Of a DNA stretch of 64,000 bases, positions 61,521 through 64,000 are shown one piece after another. The DNA comes from an uncultured Collinsella sp. (GTDB lineage Bacteria > Actinomycetota > Coriobacteriia > Coriobacteriales > Coriobacteriaceae): positions 1 to 64,000 of the forward strand of contig CATYLC010000010.1 in the NCBI GenBank assembly GCA_958408685.1. Direction: 5' to 3'. The notes under the pieces are model-generated. The model did no database searches. It was not told the origin of the DNA and saw only the letters and a list, made by a program, of their open reading frames with translations. A program made the position numbers and the translations under genes. Position 1 is the stretch's first letter. Each line of letters starts with the position of its first letter.

Positions 61521-61536
61521 GTTAAAGCGTTTCAAC
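61521..61536. promoter_or_regulatory. LacI/CcpA-type operator upstream of the alcohol dehydrogenase
   Basis: GTTAAAGCGTTTCAAC is a near-perfect palindrome of the form GTTnAAnCGnTTnAAC, with the AAnCGnTT core of LacI-family operators. It lies about 100 bp upstream of the dehydrogenase ATG, next to a minus-strand TTGACG. Confidence 0.5.
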
Positions 61537-61544
61537 AGATGATG

Positions 61545-61583
61545 AAAAATATTGCGGCAAAGGAACAGCCCCTTTGCCGCAAT
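61545..61583 (-). terminator. Terminator of the DUF1275 gene
   Basis: Perfect 13-bp stem ATTGCGGCAAAGG / CCTTTGCCGCAAT (61551-61563, 61571-61583); on the minus strand it is followed by ATTTTTC. Confidence 0.85.
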
Positions 61584-61586
61584 CGG

Positions 61587-62303
61587 TTACTTTCGGCAGC
61601 CCTCTTTCCAAGCCTCGGCCGCAACCTTCCAGCGTAAGCGCAAGTCGCGCTCGCGGTCGATGAACATGATGGCAAACGCGACAAACAGCAGCAAGCTCGC
61701 CACGACGATGGCGTGCAGGCCCATGCGCTCAATACACCAGTTGCCCAACACAGCGCCAAACACAAAGGTAAAGATCACGCCAAAGTACAGCAGGCCGTTT
61801 TCCAAAAAGCCGCGCCTGTGGGTGATGATGTAATCGTCCACGTTTTGCAGCGCGTTGCGCAAGTTGCCGATGCACATGGTCGTAGCGATGCCGTGACCGT
61901 GGATCTTGCGGAAGCTCTCGACCTGCATGCCACAGGCAAACGAGGTGAGGCAGTTGGCGAGCAGGTTGAAATTGCCGCCCGGGATAAAGCTCACGCCCAG
62001 CAAGATGACGGCTTCAAAGAACACCGTCACCTGACGCCAGTGGATCACGCTGCCAAACCGCTCGTGTACCAGATCGGCAAGCATAATACCCACGGCAAAC
62101 GACACCACAGGGAAGAAGTAGCGCTCCGCAAGTGCCCAGTTGCCCTCCGAGATGCTCACGCCCACGAGCAGGATGTTGCCTGTCTGCGCGTTGGCGAAAA
62201 CATGGTCGCGCCCAATGTACGAATACACGTCCATAAAGCCACCGGCGAGCGCCAAGATGATGCCCAGCTCAATAGACTCCGATATCTGTTTGGCACGCTG
62301 CAT
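61587..62303 (-). CDS. DUF1275 (YoaK) membrane protein
   Basis: Integral membrane protein of 238 residues with about six TM helices. Family landmarks GGFMDVYSYI, FANAQTGNILLVG and GMQVESFRKIHGHGIATTMCIGN are present (read separately). Function unknown. The ATG at 62303 follows AAGGAGG by 10 nt; the longer frame to 62537 has no SD. Divergent from the YgiQ gene. Confidence 0.88.
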   Translation of the reverse strand: MQRAKQISESIELGIILALAGGFMDVYSYIGRDHVFANAQTGNILLVGVSISEGNWALAERYFFPVVSFAVGIMLADLVHERFGSVIHWRQVTVFFEAVILLGVSFIPGGNFNLLANCLTSFACGMQVESFRKIHGHGIATTMCIGNLRNALQNVDDYIITHRRGFLENGLLYFGVIFTFVFGAVLGNWCIERMGLHAIVVASLLLFVAFAIMFIDRERDLRLRWKVAAEAWKEGCRK

Positions 62304-62484
62304 CGTCGTGCATCCTCCTTGTTGACGACTCTCTCGTGCGTTGGCGGAAACATAGCCGCCGTTCATACTGTAACCCATTGACAACATGGCGTGTGCGCGA
62401 GACGACCCCTTCGACACAGGGATACACAGTCTGGAAACAAACGGCACCCGCATCGACACGCCGATCCGCCGGCTCGTGTACTCC

Positions 62485-62525
62485 ACCAGTCTTTTTAGCC
62501 CCGCCCCAAAAAGACTGGTTACAAT
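62485..62525. promoter_or_regulatory. 12-bp inverted repeat at the ygiQ promoter
   Basis: ACCAGTCTTTTT (62485-62496) and AAAAAGACTGGT (62508-62519) are perfectly complementary across AGCCCCGCCCC. The right arm abuts TACAAT (62520-62525), a good -10. A repressor or activator site is likely. Confidence 0.5.
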
Positions 62526-62556
62526 TACGTGCAGCATACAAACACCGGGAGGGATC

Positions 62557-64000
62557 GTGGCAAAAAAGCCTCAGCACGCTCAGAACAACCAGCGCAGTCA
62601 GCAGGGCAAACAGGTCCAGCAGCAAAAGCGCGGCGGTAAGGCGCAGGGTGGGCACACCACGCATACCCCAGCAGCGCCCACGCGCCCCTGGCGTCCGGGC
62701 CGCGACAAGTTCCTCCCCGTCAGCCGCGCCGACATGGATGCGCGTGGCTGGGACCAGTGCGACTTTGTCTACATCTGCGGCGACGCCTACGTGGACCATC
62801 CCAGCTTTGGCATGGCTATCGTCAGCCGCGTCCTCGACGCGCACGGCTACAAGGTGGGCATCATCTGCCAGCCCGACTGGACCGACCCCGCCAGCATCAC
62901 CGTGCTCGGCGAGCCACGCCTGGGCTTTCTCGTCAGCGCCGGCAACATGGACTCCATGGTCAACCACTATTCGGTGACCAAGCACCGCCGCCACACCGAT
63001 GCCTATACCCCCGGTGGCGAGGAGGGGCGCCGTCCCAACCGAGCCGTCACGGTCTACGGCAACCTCATCCGCCAGACGTTCAAGGATGCCCCCATCATCA
63101 TCGGCGGCATCGAGGCAAGCCTGCGCCGCCTGGCCCACTACGACTACTGGCAGGACAAGCTCAAGCGCTCGGTACTGCTCGACTCGGGCGCCGACATCCT
63201 CATCTACGGCATGGGCGAGCACGCGATCGTCGAGATCGCCGACGCGCTCGACGCGGGACTGCCCGTAGATCAGATCACCTATATCAACGGCACCGTTTAC
63301 CGCACGGGTTCGCTCGACGAGGTCTACGACTACGACCTGCTGCCCAGCTGGGACGACCTTACCGCCGACAAGCTCAACTACGCACGCAGCTTCAATGTGC
63401 AACAGCAGAATATGGACCCCATCACCGGACACCGCTTGGTAGAGCCCTACCCCAACAGCGTCTATGTGGTGCAGAACCCGCCGTCGGCGACGCTCACCAC
63501 CGATGAGATGGACGAGGTGGCCGAGCTCCCCTACGCACGCGATTGGCATCCCGATTACGATGCGGCGGGCGGCGTGCCGGCCTTTGCGGAGATCAAGTTT
63601 TCCATTAGCTCCAACCGTGGCTGTTTTGGTGAGTGCTCATTTTGCGCCCTCACCTTCCACCAGGGCCGCGTGCTGCAGATGCGCAGCCACGACTCGATCA
63701 TGCGCGAGGCCGAGCTGCTCACGCGCGATCCCGAGTTTAAGGGCTACATCAACGACGTGGGCGGACCGACGGCCAACTTTAGCCGCCCTGCCTGCGACAA
63801 GCAGCTCAAGCACGGCGTGTGCAAGAACAAGCGCTGCCTGTGGCCGAGCGTGTGCAAGAACATGGTGGTCGACGAGAGCGGCTACACGCAGCTGCTGCGC
63901 GACCTGCGCCAGCTGCCGGGCGTCAAGAAGGTCTTCGTCCGCAGCGGCATCCGCTTCGACTACACCATGGCCGATGCCTCGGACGAGTTTTTGTGCGAGC
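62557..64000 (+). CDS. YgiQ family radical SAM protein, 3' end cut by window
   Basis: First 481 codons of a UPF0313/YgiQ-type radical SAM protein. The N-terminus has a Gln/Lys-rich tail of 40 residues, then a cobalamin-binding-like domain (FVYICGDAYVDHPSFG) and the radical SAM cluster Cys356, 360 and 363 (GCFGECSFCALTFHQGR). The reaction is unknown. GTG at 62557 is preceded by GGGAGGGA. The missing part should include the rest of the SAM barrel and a basic C-terminus. Confidence 0.9.
   Translation, partial: MAKKPQHAQNNQRSQQGKQVQQQKRGGKAQGGHTTHTPAAPTRPWRPGRDKFLPVSRADMDARGWDQCDFVYICGDAYVDHPSFGMAIVSRVLDAHGYKVGIICQPDWTDPASITVLGEPRLGFLVSAGNMDSMVNHYSVTKHRRHTDAYTPGGEEGRRPNRAVTVYGNLIRQTFKDAPIIIGGIEASLRRLAHYDYWQDKLKRSVLLDSGADILIYGMGEHAIVEIADALDAGLPVDQITYINGTVYRTGSLDEVYDYDLLPSWDDLTADKLNYARSFNVQQQNMDPITGHRLVEPYPNSVYVVQNPPSATLTTDEMDEVAELPYARDWHPDYDAAGGVPAFAEIKFSISSNRGCFGECSFCALTFHQGRVLQMRSHDSIMREAELLTRDPEFKGYINDVGGPTANFSRPACDKQLKHGVCKNKRCLWPSVCKNMVVDESGYTQLLRDLRQLPGVKKVFVRSGIRFDYTMADASDEFLCE

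Overview
The window looks like chromosomal DNA of a Gram-positive, GC-rich gut actinobacterium of the class Coriobacteriia, most likely a Collinsella relative. This is inferred from overall gene content, high-GC codon use, LPxTG-like and lipoprotein surface proteins, the RuvCAB and AddAB sets, and a strictly fermentative or anaerobic flavour (superoxide reductase, formate-THF ligase, iron-dependent alcohol dehydrogenase). No rRNA, tRNA, CRISPR array, prophage or transposase gene was found. The first 1.9 kb, an arginine deiminase-type gene cut by the window edge plus an XRE/S24-like regulator, is clearly richer in A+T than the rest and may be acquired.

Layout. 1-9 kb: arginine deiminase, regulator, queH, a DUF3267 membrane zincin, a divergent MetRS-like synthetase, an RsmB-type RNA m5C methyltransferase, a 56-residue membrane protein, an unknown TIM-barrel protein and DegV. 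9-12.5 kb: class III fructose-1,6-bisphosphatase and two GtrA proteins. 12.5-17.6 kb: a minus-strand surface operon of two DUF4430 (transcobalamin-like) proteins behind what reads as a cobalamin riboswitch. 17.7-23.3 kb: AarF/UbiB kinase with a phasin-like helper, a C69 dipeptidase, a 239-bp MITE-like element, then folD and fchA. 23.3-33 kb: lipoprotein, surface phosphatidylinositol phospholipase C, PH-like protein, DUF1016 nuclease, zinc-ribbon protein, CDF metal transporter and a PASTA-like membrane protein. 33-39.4 kb: fhs, ruvB-ruvA-ruvC and an NAD-synthase-like protein that has lost its catalytic motifs. 39.5-54.7 kb: superoxide reductase, SWIM/SNF2 helicase, dnaE, addA, addB and a YerC/TrpR-type regulator. 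55-64 kb: 4-TM holin-like protein, Rrf2 regulator divergent from cysK, mnmA, M42 aminopeptidase, Fe-alcohol dehydrogenase, DUF1275 membrane protein and the start of a YgiQ radical-SAM gene.

How genes fit together. fhs, fchA and folD cover the interconversion of formate and one-carbon units on tetrahydrofolate. The FolD here lacks the residues needed for its cyclohydrolase half, and fchA sits 2 bp upstream, so the two activities appear to be split between two proteins. Rrf2, cysK and mnmA form a sulfur cluster (cysteine synthesis, tRNA thiolation). RuvCAB, AddAB, DnaE and the SNF2 protein are a replication and recombination block. The most promising novel system is the riboswitch-controlled surface operon: a large secreted protein with four DUF4430 domains, a beta-propeller and an InlB-type repeat, followed by a second membrane-anchored DUF4430 protein. 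It is a candidate for corrinoid capture at the cell surface.

Many start codons were moved downstream of the longest open frame where a clear Shine-Dalgarno (SD) sequence decides it; these choices are stated per gene.
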